Source: Anarhynchus alexandrinus
Lineage: Eukaryota > Chordata > Aves > Charadriiformes > Charadriidae
Reading direction: 5' to 3'
NCBI GenBank assembly: GCA_008711295.1
Contig: VUYV01000015.1
Location: forward strand, 2,238,846-2,302,845
DNA length: 64,000 nt
Part shown: positions 12,060 to 23,719 of the stretch, in pieces
How the letters are laid out: every line of letters starts with the position of its first letter
Numbering within the stretch: the stretch's first letter is position 1
Notes under the pieces: generated by a model
What the model was told of the DNA's origin: nothing
What the model saw: the letters and a program-made list of their open reading frames with translations, nothing else
Databases searched by the model: none
Made by a program: the position numbers and the translations under genes

Positions 12060-13080
12060 GACATCTGGCTTTTAGGGCACCTAAATCGGGGAAGATGAAC
12101 CCTGCCCCAACTGGTTTGGCAGAAAATGCTACTAAACCCTGTTATTAGCATACCTGTGATCATCCCTGTGTCAGTCCCCTGCCATCTGCTGACTCCTGGA
12201 CATTGTTCACAGGCAAATGAGACCATCTGAGAGCAGTGAGGAGAAAAACCACAGGATATCACCTGCAGTACTTAACTTCCTTAGAAGTGCTGCTGAAGGG
12301 CCAGAAAGTTTGGAGACTGCTTTCTACCAAGTCATCAAAGACAGTACTGGAAACAGACTATATTTGTCTCTAAAAACCTCTTTTTCATTTGCACCTCAGG
12401 TTTATTTCCCCAGAGTTTGCAACAGCCGGGTTCTAATTTTGGATACGTGACTATCTTTTACCGAGACGGTCACCAAGAACACGAAATTGACAATAAGTTT
12501 TTGGATGTGGGAATCAGCAACAAATTACTTTTTGAAAGTAATTTGAGCAACACTGAGTAGCTGATAGATTCAGGCCACAAACACTTTCACCTGAATCAAG
12601 ACAACCTCCAAAACAAATACACCAGCCTGGAAGAAAAGAGCCTTCTTGTACTGGAGGGATGATTGGGTCACTGGGCATAGCAGTACTCATTATCGATAGA
12701 AAAACATAAGAGGAAGGATAACGAGGGAGATCTTACGTGGTCTAGGGAGAAGAAGGGCGTAGAGAGAAGTGCTGAGGACACTTGAGTTATTCTAGCCTGT
12801 TGAGATCTTAAATGAAAACTAAATGGGAGTCCAGAAAGACAAGGGAAGAGAGCAGAAAATATCTCTGATAAGTGAGCCTGCAGCGAGTCTAAAAATGACC
12901 TCAGGCTGGAGATCTCCAGCTGTGACTCTCGTGCAGACGGTCGCCCTTGCCATAAGTGGAGAAGGGACAGAAAGAGAAATGGCTGGTATTTCCACCCCTA
13001 CATACACTTCTTAAAAAAAACCCCAACCCTTGGGCCCCAAGACAACAATAAAATCTGCTATTTCCCTCCTCTTTCTGCAG
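12060..13080. other. Non-coding; ends in a strong splice-acceptor-like tract
   Basis: No gene is recognised. The last 20 bases (13061-13080) are TTTCCCTCCTCTTTCTGCAG, an almost ideal polypyrimidine tract plus CAG. This is the reason for considering the exon candidate that follows. Confidence 0.5.
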
Positions 13081-13446
13081 AAAGGGAGGAGTGACCTTGT
13101 GAAAACGGACCACCTGAAGGAGAAGATCTCACACTTTGAGACCTGCATGGCCATTTTCTTTCCCAAAAGCCTCCGTGCTGACCTGATCCTGCTCCCGGCG
13201 AGGGGGCTGATAACAATCCCTCCTGACCAGAGCAGGGACAGACTGGCCAGCACGCAAGCTCTTTGGAAAGTGCTGCCGATCTTATGTACAGCTGCCCAGC
13301 AGGAGAGGGCTGTCTCTCGGCAGGACCTCGATGGCTACATCTACATTACTCTGAAAGGGCACCATCTGGAGCAGCAGGAAACATGGCATACTCCACCTCC
13401 TGCAGACTGCCTGCCTGTGGAGAGTTTGTTTGGGCCTGCCTGGTAG
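13081..13446 (+). CDS. Candidate exon (terminal), product unrecognised
   Basis: Immediately after the acceptor-like tract at 13061-13080, a phase-0 frame runs 121 codons to a TAG at 13444-13446. The first 60 residues look like ordinary protein, with a charged start (KGRSDLVKTDHLKEKIS) followed by FPKSLRADLILLPARGL and ITIPPDQSRDRL. The later part (LGHHLEQQE-like, then TPPPADCLP) is less convincing. No internal GTAAG/GTGAG donor is obvious, so if real it would be a last exon. The opposite strand is also stop-poor here (minus frames at 13282-13550), which weakens the case. I recognise no family. It could also be a lineage-specific lncRNA exon, or chance. Confidence 0.2.
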   Translation, partial: KGRSDLVKTDHLKEKISHFETCMAIFFPKSLRADLILLPARGLITIPPDQSRDRLASTQALWKVLPILCTAAQQERAVSRQDLDGYIYITLKGHHLEQQETWHTPPPADCLPVESLFGPAW

Positions 13447-13449
13447 CAC

Positions 13450-15970
13450 ACTAACCCTCCAGGTATCCCTGGGCATGCGAGGTCCTGCGCAGTGCGAGCG
13501 GAGTATACTTGACACACCTTAGGCCATTCTTTCAGGCTCATTATCTGCACAGAGGGTGATTTCCTGGTCTTGAGCTCTCAGGGCTGCCCTTAACAGCCAG
13601 TGTAGACATCTAACATCAAGTGCTGTTCAATTCCACCTGTTCACAAGCAGTTCTTACCCTCTTTTGGACAAGAAAACATTTCACATCTATGTCCACCTGG
13701 GTCTTTCCTGCCTCCTTCTCTCCACCCAACAATGCAAAACTGCACGCAACATCAGAGAAGGAAAAGCTGATTTACCATAACAGATCAGAGCGTGGGTACA
13801 TTGCATAAAATATGCTGTTTGTGACAGAGGGAGCCATCCAGCCAATTTGATAGCTCTGCTCCCAGGGGATTAAAATGCCTCCTTCATCTCGGCAGAGAGC
13901 CTGCGTATGTAAAGAACCTGAATTAAAATCTACCTTTTGCTTCGGTGCCTTCAAAACACTGCTGCCTCTCATGGGCAAAGCCAGACATAATCCTGGATTC
14001 AGTGTTCCCTCTCAGTGCTGTTCAGTTTGTTATCTCGCCTTGTTTGTTTGTTCCACTTGTTGTGTACCCCATCAAATCAAAACCTCTGGAGGAGGGGAGC
14101 GTCCTCCCTGCTGTAATGAGTGGAGCTCAGCCTGCACCCTGATGCTCCTAGGCAGTCATCGGTCTCATCTGGCTAATGGGTTCGTGGTGGTCCCCTAAGC
14201 ACAGCACGTGAACACCTCCCCATCTTTAGCTACCCAGCTAGCTGACACTGAGCTGTCTTTTAAATAGCTAATAAATCTCATCCTAATTGACTTGATCAAG
14301 ATAACCCAGGTAGTCTGCGATAAAACCAGAGCAAGCAGCTAGTGATAAAACAAAGGCTTTACACCAGAGGCCGAAGTCCTCCCCAGCCTTAGGTTCATGC
14401 CCCTAATGTGAAATAAAAACACATCAAGGGCTACCAAATAGAAAGACACCACCTTTGGCTCAGGGATCTTTTGAACTAAACAAATCATGGGAGAAGGAAT
14501 GAATATTTCAGGGAATAGTCACTACCTGCTTGCGCTGGTTTCGTCTTTTTTCTTAGACATATACTCTTGGCCATAATCAAAGACAGGATGCCAGGCAAGG
14601 CAGACATTTAGGCTGCCCTAGCCTTGCCGTTCTTGTGTTCCTCTCTATCTCAGACCTTGGATTAGTCACTTAAGGACAACTTTCTAGTGACAACATCGTT
14701 CCCAACTTCCTTGAACAAGGTCACATTGGAAGTCTGTGAAAGGTCTGAGAATTAATTCCAAATTGCTCAAGTGAAATTTCTACACATTGGACTGTCCACC
14801 CCCTGATTCATGGCTGCTGCAACTAATTTCAACTGCAGAGTATGAAACTTTTTCAGGAGCTGTCTCTGATCGGTTGATAGTGTTTAAAAAAAAAAAAAAA
14901 GAAGGGGGGAACACGTCAAATAAATTCAAACAATAAATAAGCCAGCTAAAATCAAGGTCTGCTCATGGATATTCAGTAAGCTGCAAAAGAATCAAAATCT
15001 GTTGGATAAATTATTCATTGCAAATTATTTGTTCATCTTGACAGTCATAAAATTATACAATCCATTAAAAAAAAGTCCAGTCAAAGTATTTGACTCCAGC
15101 CCTGTGCTCCAGAGAAAACCCCACTAGGTTGGTATTTGGGATGAATGACACACATGTGACCCTGCTGATGGGATCTGGGGATGTCCAACACCTCTTAGTT
15201 CAGCCTGGGAGATGGAGCACCATACAGGCAGCCTCTGGGAGGGATGGTTTCATTTGCTTTTAGGGGATCTGAGAATATTCCTTCACATTCCTCCCCTTAC
15301 CCCAGCAGAAAAGAGAGGGTGTGGAGACCACCACTCTCACATATCTCAAATGTTTTAAGTCACACAAATCCACTTCAGCTTGTGCCAATGGGCTCTGTTC
15401 AAATTAGGCTGTGTTTCAACACCTCCTGCTTGTATGTATCTGTGGCCCTTGATGCCACATTAATTCAGGCTCTAGAGGAAGACTGTTGTGCAGTGGTCCT
15501 GTTTGATAGGTCGGCCCTTGAGTTTGTTCCAGCAGACGAAATGGAGAGCAGAAGTGTGTTGCTCAACTTCCTCCTGTCTCTGTCCTCTGCTCTCAAATAC
15601 ATACCTGGAACCTTTCCCCTGCACAACATGATAAATCTGCCTCTGCACAGGGGAGGGGCATTGAGCTATGCTGATAACTCATGGCTGGGCACACTCTTTG
15701 TGCTCACTTTGCATTGCCAAGTGTAGAGGGGTTGGACTCAGGTTGATAAGCACAGAGGCCATGTTAGCCATCATTTTGGTGCAATTCATTCTACTTCTTA
15801 TGGCCCACACCACTGAAAATGCCCTTTATTTTCAAAATGAGAAATACGGCAGAGCCCTTATCAACATACAGCAAACTGTACCAGTGGAGCAGACACCTCA
15901 GTGCAGCGAGTCCCATACCAGGCTCTTACATTCCATGCATAGGCTGAAGCAAATGGAGATGCCTTTGATT
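13450..15970. other. Non-coding stretch, nothing recognised
   Basis: It holds a poly(A) run of 15 at 14886-14900 and an isolated plus-strand frame of 160 codons at 15244-15726 without domains or splice signals. No transposon is recognised. Confidence 0.5.
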
Positions 15971-15973
15971 ACC

Positions 15974-16037
15974 TTTACACACACAAACACTCACACATGT
16001 TCACATACACATACATATGTCTGTGTGCACGTGTGTA
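15974..16037. repeat. Imperfect (CA)n-(TG)n alternating tract
   Basis: A CA-rich half (ACACACAAACACTCACACAT onwards) is followed by a TG-rich half (ATGTCTGTGTGCACGTGTGT). The two halves are roughly self-complementary, so the tract is both alternating purine-pyrimidine and able to fold back on itself. Confidence 0.85.
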
Positions 16038-16487
16038 CAAAGATCAGTGGGATCTGATCAGTACTAGAAAAAGTTGCAGACCTCAGAGATTAAAGATCCC
16101 TGATACAGAAGCAGAGAGAGAATAGGGGGTTCTACTCTGTTCCATCCAGCATCTTACATACTACCTTCATCACTGTGGCATTTCTTTCTTTCTCTGATTT
16201 TTTTCTTCTTTTTAAGGTTTGATCTGAGGCCAGGTTTTCTAATGAGTTTAGTGAAAGGATCAAAGGATGAAAATCACCATCTGCCTAAAGAAAACAATAC
16301 TATTTCCAAATGCATGATGGTATCTGGCAGGGAAGGCAGATTGTTGGGCTCCTTAGCTACATCATAGAAGAGAGATGGGAAGAGCAATAGAGCAGGAAGC
16401 CTTATCTAACCAGATGCCAGAAAAATTTCAAGTCTCCCAAACCCCTGCCAATTATTTTATTTTGGCAGCAATAAAGAGGTAAAAGGC

Positions 16488-16583
16488 GAAGAGAAGAGAA
16501 GAGAAGAGAAGAGAAGAGAAGAGAAGAGAAGAGAAGAGAAGAGAAGAGAAGAGAAGAGAAGAGAAGAGAAGAGAAGAGAAGAG
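16488..16583 (+). repeat. (GAGAA)n pentamer microsatellite
   Basis: About nineteen near-perfect GAGAA units run directly into an assembly gap. All-purine on this strand, so capable of triplex formation. The 190-codon frame over 16457-17029 is only a translation of the repeat and the gap. Confidence 0.98.
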
Positions 16584-16880
16584 NNNNNNNNNNNNNNNNN
16601 NNNNNNNNNNNNNNNNNNNNNNNNNNNNNNNNNNNNNNNNNNNNNNNNNNNNNNNNNNNNNNNNNNNNNNNNNNNNNNNNNNNNNNNNNNNNNNNNNNNN
16701 NNNNNNNNNNNNNNNNNNNNNNNNNNNNNNNNNNNNNNNNNNNNNNNNNNNNNNNNNNNNNNNNNNNNNNNNNNNNNNNNNNNNNNNNNNNNNNNNNNNN
16801 NNNNNNNNNNNNNNNNNNNNNNNNNNNNNNNNNNNNNNNNNNNNNNNNNNNNNNNNNNNNNNNNNNNNNNNNNNNNNNNN
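16584..16880. other. Assembly gap (297 N)
   Basis: A run of 297 Ns lies between two different pentamer repeats, GAGAA before it and GGGAA after it. The real repeat length is unknown, and the change of unit must occur inside the gap. Confidence 1.
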
Positions 16881-16951
16881 GGAAGGGAAGGGAAGGGAAG
16901 GGAAGGGAAGGGAAGGGAAGGGAAGGGAAGGGAAGGGAAGGGAAGGGAAGG
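16881..16951 (+). repeat. (GGGAA)n pentamer microsatellite, G-quadruplex-prone
   Basis: About fourteen GGGAA units in register. Runs of three G separated by AA satisfy the usual G-quadruplex pattern many times over on the plus strand. Confidence 0.97.
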
Positions 16952-16959
16952 AAAAAAGG

Positions 16960-17875
16960 AGAGAAAACCTGGGCTTCCTAGGCTAGAAGAAACTCTTCTG
17001 AGGAGCTGGTGATGGTTTTGGACTTCCAAAAGCTACAAAACGTACTCCCCTGATAACGATGCCACTTTAATATACCTGAGGGTAAAAAGAAGGACTAAAA
17101 AGCTGACTGCTTTTGTAAATCTTGACATGTGAATGTGTGTTCTGTAAACCATCAGCTCTAAGAAGAAGGATTTCAAATAAATTTAGGCTTCTGAGGAAAG
17201 CACCATTCCCGTCATGGATTGCTGGACAAACATGGAGCTTGGGCATTAACCTGAGTGTTGGTCTGCACAGGGGCAATTGATGTGACCATATAACTGCACA
17301 TGCCCATACCACCAAGCACACAGAAATCTCAGAGGAATGTCCAGCAGCCTCAAATTCTATTTCCACACAGAAACAAAGGAGATTTCTAGGGAAAATGTGT
17401 TTGTATGGTGGTTCTGCCAAAAGAGGGATGATGGAGTTTCTGCTTTCTCCTTTTTGGCTGCTTTTGAAAAGACCACCAGACATCTATGCACCTCATTAGG
17501 ATCCTCACTCCCTTTGGAAACCTGGACCTGTGGGGTCTGTGCATGGGCTGGCATCTGAGCCCATTCTATGTAAGACACAGTAAGACAGAGGAGGTTGCAT
17601 CTCCAACCCTAGACATTACAAGATGTCATCCTTGCAACCACCATCTCTCTTTAAGAGGAGAACACCCCATGTTAGCGAAGTATTTGTATTTTTTAATGTT
17701 AGCTTCAGTCTCTTTCTTCCAAGCAAGTTGCAGGTACAGAAGGGTAAATGAGGTAAGCAGTGGCAGAGTGAAGGGGGAGACACCAAACCCACAGCCCTAG
17801 AGAACAAGCTAAGCAAAGAAGGACTCGCTCAGGCATTTAGTGCAGCATCCTCTCCCCGACCAGCTACTTGGCATT
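16960..17875. other. Non-coding stretch, nothing recognised
   Basis: Short overlapping frames only (up to 138 codons minus at 17067-17483). No repeat or exon is recognised. Confidence 0.5.
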
Positions 17876-17879
17876 CCGG

Positions 17880-18095
17880 CAGGGTTGGTTAATCCTTTGC
17901 CTTTGATGAATCTTTAATCTTGGCACCTTGTGGCTGAAGCCGGCACTAACTAGCAGATCCTGGCGATCAAAGTCATGGACTTAAATATTTCATTTATAAA
18001 TAAAAAATAATAAAATAAAAAATAAAGACTTGGCTTCATAATAGCAATAAGGCAACTCCAGGGGGGTTGTTATTGCCAATTAATCACACTCTTGG
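17880..18095. promoter_or_regulatory. Candidate conserved non-coding element with opposed TCF/LEF-like sites
   Basis: CTTTGAT (17901-17907) and GATCAAAG (17965-17972) are TCF/LEF-type sites in opposite orientation about 60 bases apart. An A-rich spacer (18000-18028) follows, then a homeobox-type CCAATTAATCA (about 18077-18087). There are no open frames of note. Inferred enhancer-like from motif content only. Confidence 0.28.
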
Positions 18096-18099
18096 GACT

Positions 18100-21000
18100 G
18101 AAGAGGAGCTCCACTGCTCCTTGTAACTCTAATTGCCCTATGGGTGCAATTATCCATACCCCCCTCTTCCTCTCCCTGTCCAGCCAGATATTATGGCTTA
18201 ATTCCAGGATAGGCTTTCTAGTTTTTAACCTCTGTTGCTCTAAGCTACCCTCCCCATGATCCAGGCTGGGGATGGAGAATGATAAGGCTAATCCTTCTCC
18301 TCTTGTGCATGTTCATTCCGGCCAGCTGCAATGCAGGTATGTTCACACCTGCTTCTACATGCACAGATCCAGGCTGCCAGTGAGGACACCCAGGGGAAGC
18401 CCCGTACTGCAGAAGAAAATTCATGAGCACTATCTTTTTGGATAGGCTCTGCAGCTCGTGTCCAAGAAAGCACATAGTTCTCACCTCCTACTCAGGACCT
18501 CAAACTTCCCACTGAAGCTGTAACCTCTATTCAGATCTTGGGGGCTGGACCTGAGCCATGAAATTCTGAGCATGGAAAGAAGCCTCCTCATTGCCATTTG
18601 TGCTGCTTTGAACGTTTGGCAAATACTAGAACTAATCCTGTTAAAGACACATACCCTGATTTTCATTATTTATTATTGAAGCATTTCCCAATTTGAAGCT
18701 TGGACCTGACCCACAAAACATCTAAATGTACAGATAAATGAAGGCACACACAACACTGCCGTGAGACAGGCAGGAACAGATACTTGGGGAAAGGGAAGAA
18801 AACAAGGCAAGGAGAACACATCTAATGACTTTTGGGGCCTATTTATATGTTCTGCAGAAAGGAGTTGCACCACCTGACTGGGTCCCATTAAAAAAGAACT
18901 TCGCTGGATCCATTTTAAGTGTGCTGCCTGGAAATTTTGTTCCATGTCCCCCAGTTGTTACAGCGGGAGAAGCAGTGAATGACTATTCTCTGTTCACCAT
19001 CCCTGAGACACTCAGTTTTACATACATTTGTCATATGCCAGTTTTATCAAGAGAGAATAAAGGCACCAGTTAGCTCCTCAAAGAGAAAATTAGGAGTTGA
19101 TTTAATTACTTTCTGTGGAGCAGAAATGTGAGAATACAAGGCTCTTTATTTTAGCAGGTAGAGATGAAGAAAGAACCAAATTCTAGAAGATGAAGCCTGA
19201 CATGCAAACAGGAAATAAGGTCCCCCTTTTTAAGAGTGATTAACTATTAGAAGTCTTTACCAAGGACTATAAAAGATACCCTGTCACTAGCTAATTTAAA
19301 ATGGGATCAGATGTTTTTCTAAAATATATATTTTATTTTGACAGTAGCTCTTGGACTTGAAATAGGAAATAATTCAGAGAAGACTGAAGGCCTGTTTTAT
19401 GTAGCAGGCTAGCTTAGATTGTCACACCAGTCTCTTCTGGGCTTAAAATGCATGAATTATTAAGGTCTGATACTGAGTCTCCACGGCAAAGGTTGCTTTC
19501 TCTGAAAGGCTCAAACCTTTAAAGGTTCACTTGTAGCTACTTGTAATGTTCATCACCTGCTGTAGTGGAAGACCAAAGCTTTGAATCCAGGTCTTAAAGA
19601 AAAAAAAAAAAAAGAAATCAAGGACTGGATTCAGACTGTATGTGTTTTGTGGCTGACCTGAAGTTGGTCACCCTGCTATGCCTAACCATGTGAATTGAGG
19701 GCTGAAAAAAAGCTGTCATACTGCAAGTTTGGAACTCTGTATTTCCTTGAAGAAACATAGTCTGTAACAATAAAGTTTTCCTCATATTTTTATTCTTTAA
19801 TACATTCTCAGCTGGTATAAAGGAACAGAGCTCCCTTAACTTCAGCTGAGCAATTTACCACATCTGAGAATATGTCTCATTTCACCTCTCCACTCATTGA
19901 TGGCATCACCTCTTGAGAGAAGAAAAAAGCAAATTTAATTCCCATCACCGGTTCATTCCTTGCTTTCAATGTAAGGCAACTAACAATTATTGCTGATCAC
20001 ACATACACAGAGCTTTGCAGAGAATTGCTGGAGTTATCCTGCAAGGAAAATGCTCTAGCTTTCATAAAATCAGAGATCGAACTGTTCCTATGGCTTGTCC
20101 TTTCCTCCAGCATTTAAGGCCTGGAAAGCTTGCTGCTTGTGTTGTAATCTTACCCAGCTACAGGATATGTGACTGTGTTGCTTATTCCTCCCCTGTGTAA
20201 TGTAGACCTCCATGCCTCACATGAGCCAGAGCCTTGTATGAGTTATACGGCTATTATGTTATAAGTAGGACTGATGTATTACAGAATGCTGCCATAGATC
20301 CTATTAATGGCACTCGGGCTCCATTTTTTTCTCCCTGTAGTAAATTCTGCACTTTTTTGGAAATGGACAGCTTCACAAAGATGCAAAAATCCGGAACCCA
20401 GGAGGGGATTAGGCAGAGTTCGGGGCTTGCAGGGTTAGGTAGTAGCAGAGCACCTCACTTTTATGCAGTGCCAGGATTTATGTTGACATGACCAACCCCT
20501 GCTGATAAACTAGTGTCTTCTCCAGCCTTGAGCGGCACCGCTGCCAAGACGTTCCTCCATTCCCACACACTTCACTCCATTGCCTGAATTGCTTTTACCA
20601 TAATAATGTTTTCCCTTGTGCTGAATTTACAGTTACCTCAGCCCCTCACTACCATTCATTCCTTCTTGCCCATTGACAGATTTGCTGGTATCTGCCCTTT
20701 TTCTAACACTCTCCAGCCCAGGAGTGAGGTGTAGCCTGATGTTCACAGAAGAATGGTTTTTATACAGAGCGATCTTGATAAGAGAAGAATCTGGAGCCAT
20801 TTTTCAGGCTCAAGCACCTCTGATCTTCACTAGGTATGCACATTTCTGGGCTGTAGTTGCATTCTACGGTCAGTTTTTTAAAGCAGGAAGAACCATAAAG
20901 CACAGGATACACATGTGTAGAGACTTCAAATCTCTACCTGGATATAACTTAGGCCCCGCTCTGCTTGTAATCATCAGGATTCAAACACAGCATGAATCCT

Positions 21001-21690
21001 TTCCTTCCATGACAATCTCATCCTCTTGGAAATATCTTCTTATGAAGTTTGGCTTTCCCAGCTAGGTACTGGAGTAAAAGTTGGAGGGGAATGCGCAGAT
21101 ATGAAAGGCAGTTAGACAGGTTTTCCTCCTTACCCAAATTTTGAAATGAGGACAAAGACTTTGATGAATAAAAAAGGCTTAACACTGTGGCTTTGTCTAT
21201 ATCTATATCTATCTGCTAAACCAAGTTGAGGCGTGGAACCGGGCACTGCGCCATGGCCATCCTGATTGTTATGGGCCAGGCACCCTTTCTAGGAAGAAAT
21301 TTAGATTCACTCTCCCTGTTCTGGGTGGAAGAGATGTTAGGTAGGTGGATAAAAGGTGTACTGTGTCACTTGTTCCTTGGGCCAGAAAATGGGCCTTGGC
21401 TGGTTTAATTTACTAGTGTAGATATATGTTTTAAGATTGCATCATGTAGTAATGATAACAGGACAGCGAGACATGAAAGTTTAAAGATAACGGTATCTTC
21501 CTCAGTCCTGCTAACAGCTCGCTGCGCTTCCTCTGTATCTTACAGTTCATTTTCTTATTTCTTTCCCCTATCTTCCCTCCGTCCCAAAATCCAGCCAACA
21601 TGCACTATGTCATTTCTTACTGGATGCCTGGAAATGGGTTTGAAAAGAGCCAGGTTCTTTGCTGAGAGGAACGGTGGGGTTTAGATACAT
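18100..21690. other. Long non-coding stretch
   Basis: Unique sequence with a poly(A) tract near 19600-19613 and a short (ATCTAT)n run at 21196-21214. Open frames reach 130 codons (plus, 20673-21065) without domains. No transposon is recognised. Confidence 0.5.
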
Positions 21691-21693
21691 TCA

Positions 21694-21760
21694 GTGCTGC
21701 CGCTGCTCCAGCCTAACTAAACGTTCGGCAGCACAGCAAGCAACGGAACGAGCGGTTGTA
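21694..21760. promoter_or_regulatory. CpG-rich 9-bp perfect inverted repeat
   Basis: GTGCTGCCG (21694-21702) is exactly complementary to CGGCAGCAC (21726-21734), with a 23-base loop. Six CpGs fall in about 65 bases, extending into AACGGAACGAGCGG. The structure could fold as a hairpin or hold paired factor sites. Function is unknown. Confidence 0.4.
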
Positions 21761-21824
21761 AAACCATGATGCAATCCCTGCCTGTCACATCTGATTTAGC
21801 AAACAAAGTCGGATGGTCTTGGGG

Positions 21825-21846
21825 AAAAAAAAAAAAAAAAAAAAAA
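21825..21846 (+). repeat. Poly(A) tract of 22
   Basis: An uninterrupted run of 22 A. No retrogene or SINE body is recognisable upstream, so it is treated as simple sequence. Confidence 0.95.
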
Positions 21847-21849
21847 GCA

Positions 21850-23125
21850 TAAGCAGTGCTTCTGTGTTGGAACTGAAACATTAACAATCAGAGAACAGTA
21901 TTGAAGCAGTGCAGCCAGCACATCCATCTTAGGCACATCAGACCAAATGGAAATCCATGGCCAACAGATACAAGAAGCCTAAATACCTCAGTATCAGTAA
22001 GACAGACTCAGCCTGATTACAGGGAAGCTGGTGAGGCACAGAACTGGGGTCATAAATCCAGTGTGAAGAGTGTGATGAAGGCAGCTCTGACCAGGGGCTG
22101 GGACTCATTCTGGCTTAGCTGAGTGAGGCACAAGGGATTAGGGAACATAGGTCTTCTTGAACATACATTGAATTTACCACTACATTAGTCAAGATCTTCT
22201 TTCCAGAATTCTGATTTATCTCTTAGTCCTAATGAAATAAACTATAGTAGCATATGAGGAGGGTTTACTGAAAATGATTGAAAAATATTTGCATTTATAT
22301 ATCTCAAAGTGACTCACCCTGGTGGTTGGAATAAAGAAGCACCCAAAGTCCAACGTTAATGTAAAAATATATGTGGCCTGAATCAGAGATGTGCAAAGGA
22401 GCAACGGTCTATTGATTTGTAACCACTTGCCCCATATCAGGTAAAAATCTCAGAAAAAATGCTAATCTCATCTGATTACCATTGTGATGTTGGGAAGCTT
22501 CTCTCAGTTTGGAGCCTGATTTGTAAGATTTTGGCAATGTGGTGTCCTTGTCAGGAACGTATTTGCTAAGTTCAAGCTCAGCTTTGACCCTGAGTCTTCC
22601 TGAATCTGGATATGATTTAATTCCCTGAACACAACAAACTCCTTTTAATAAAGGGAAGAAAAGGCAGATGTAACAGGGGAATTGATACTTCTGTGTTTGT
22701 CCTGTTGGAGACAGAAGAGAACAGATGAGTGATGGAGTAGAGAGAGGGCAGAAAAGAGAGAGAAAATCACAGTCAGTGTGTCAATCTATCCTATTTCTCC
22801 ATCATTCCCAGATTTATATTTTTCCTTCTTTTTCTTTATTACTAGGGACACTAAGATGAAGGCAGTGTCCTTTCTGTGTTGCACTCCTATGGCTCCTGCT
22901 AGTGGAGCATCTCTGAATGCCTCACTGATACGACCGCACAAAACTTCACAGCACCCTTGTGAGAGAAGTCAATATCATTAAGGATGATTGTGCGTTTCAA
23001 TACATTTTCTAAAGTTCCATCTATGTTACAATTAATCTCTGATTCCAACCCAGTATTTGGCCTTCCAATGTACACATTTACTTTCCATCGCACGCAGTAA
23101 CGATTTTCTGTCCCTGGTCCCGACT
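21850..23125. other. Non-coding stretch, nothing recognised
   Basis: Open frames are under 75 codons. An A/T-rich octamer-like ATTTGCAT occurs near 22288, without other context. Confidence 0.5.
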
Positions 23126-23130
23126 TTCCA

Positions 23131-23176
23131 CTGGTGTAAATCTATACAGAACCTGCTCCATCTCATTTTACACCAG
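23131..23176. mobile_element. Palindromic MITE-like relic (GGTGTAAA family)
   Basis: CTGGTGTAAA (23131-23140) is the exact reverse complement of TTTACACCAG (23167-23176), separated by 26 bases that include CTGCTCCATCT. This matches the arm sequence of better preserved copies at 38583 and 42829. The family looks like an old short palindromic DNA element shared among amniotes. The name is not certain. Confidence 0.55.
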
Positions 23177-23589
23177 CCCATCATCTCACACTCTCTCTGA
23201 TATTTGTTGTCTGGTGGTGTTGCGGGTCATTAAGATAGATGCTTGTGGCTATCTCGGGACAGGCGGATGTCAGTGTTGGGAAGATGTGTTTCCTTATATA
23301 TGGTTTGCTGCACTCAGTGGGATCTTTCAAGGTGGGAAAGACTATCTGAATGCAAAGTGCAATTGAGTGCACGGACTGCCACAACTGTTGGGCTAGAAGG
23401 CACCTAGAAAGAGCTCATTTTTCTTGTGAGAAGACAGGACCAGCTATATCTGTGTTGTTCTGGACAAAAGTTTGTCTATCCTGCCCTTGCAAGTCCGTAG
23501 TCCTGGAGAGTCTGTGCTCTGCGTGAACAAAGGATTTCAGCTTTTCATTGACTTTGCCATTGTACAGTGTGTCGTTTGCAGTAGTAAAT

Positions 23590-23715
23590 TTTACCATATC
23601 ATAAATTTTATGACTTTTATTGAAATTTTATAAAACTAGCACCTGCAGTCCTGTAATGAAGTGAGCATTATAGGCTCATTTTTACAGTAAGTTTCAAAGC
23701 ATCATAATCACTGGA
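23590..23715. promoter_or_regulatory. Candidate conserved block with CDX/HOX-like sites
   Basis: TTTTATGAC (about 23606-23614), TTTTATTG (23615-23622) and the palindrome TTTTATAAAA (23626-23635) lie within 30 bases; the first two match the TTTATNR-type sites of CDX and posterior HOX proteins. Coding potential is absent. Inference from motif content. Confidence 0.22.
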
Positions 23716-23719
23716 CTTC

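Noticed and set aside
15244..15726. 160-codon plus frame
   Set aside because: No domain, no acceptor or donor and poor start context; expected by chance.
16457..17029. 190-codon minus-strand open frame
   Set aside because: It is a translation of the pentamer repeats and the run of Ns.
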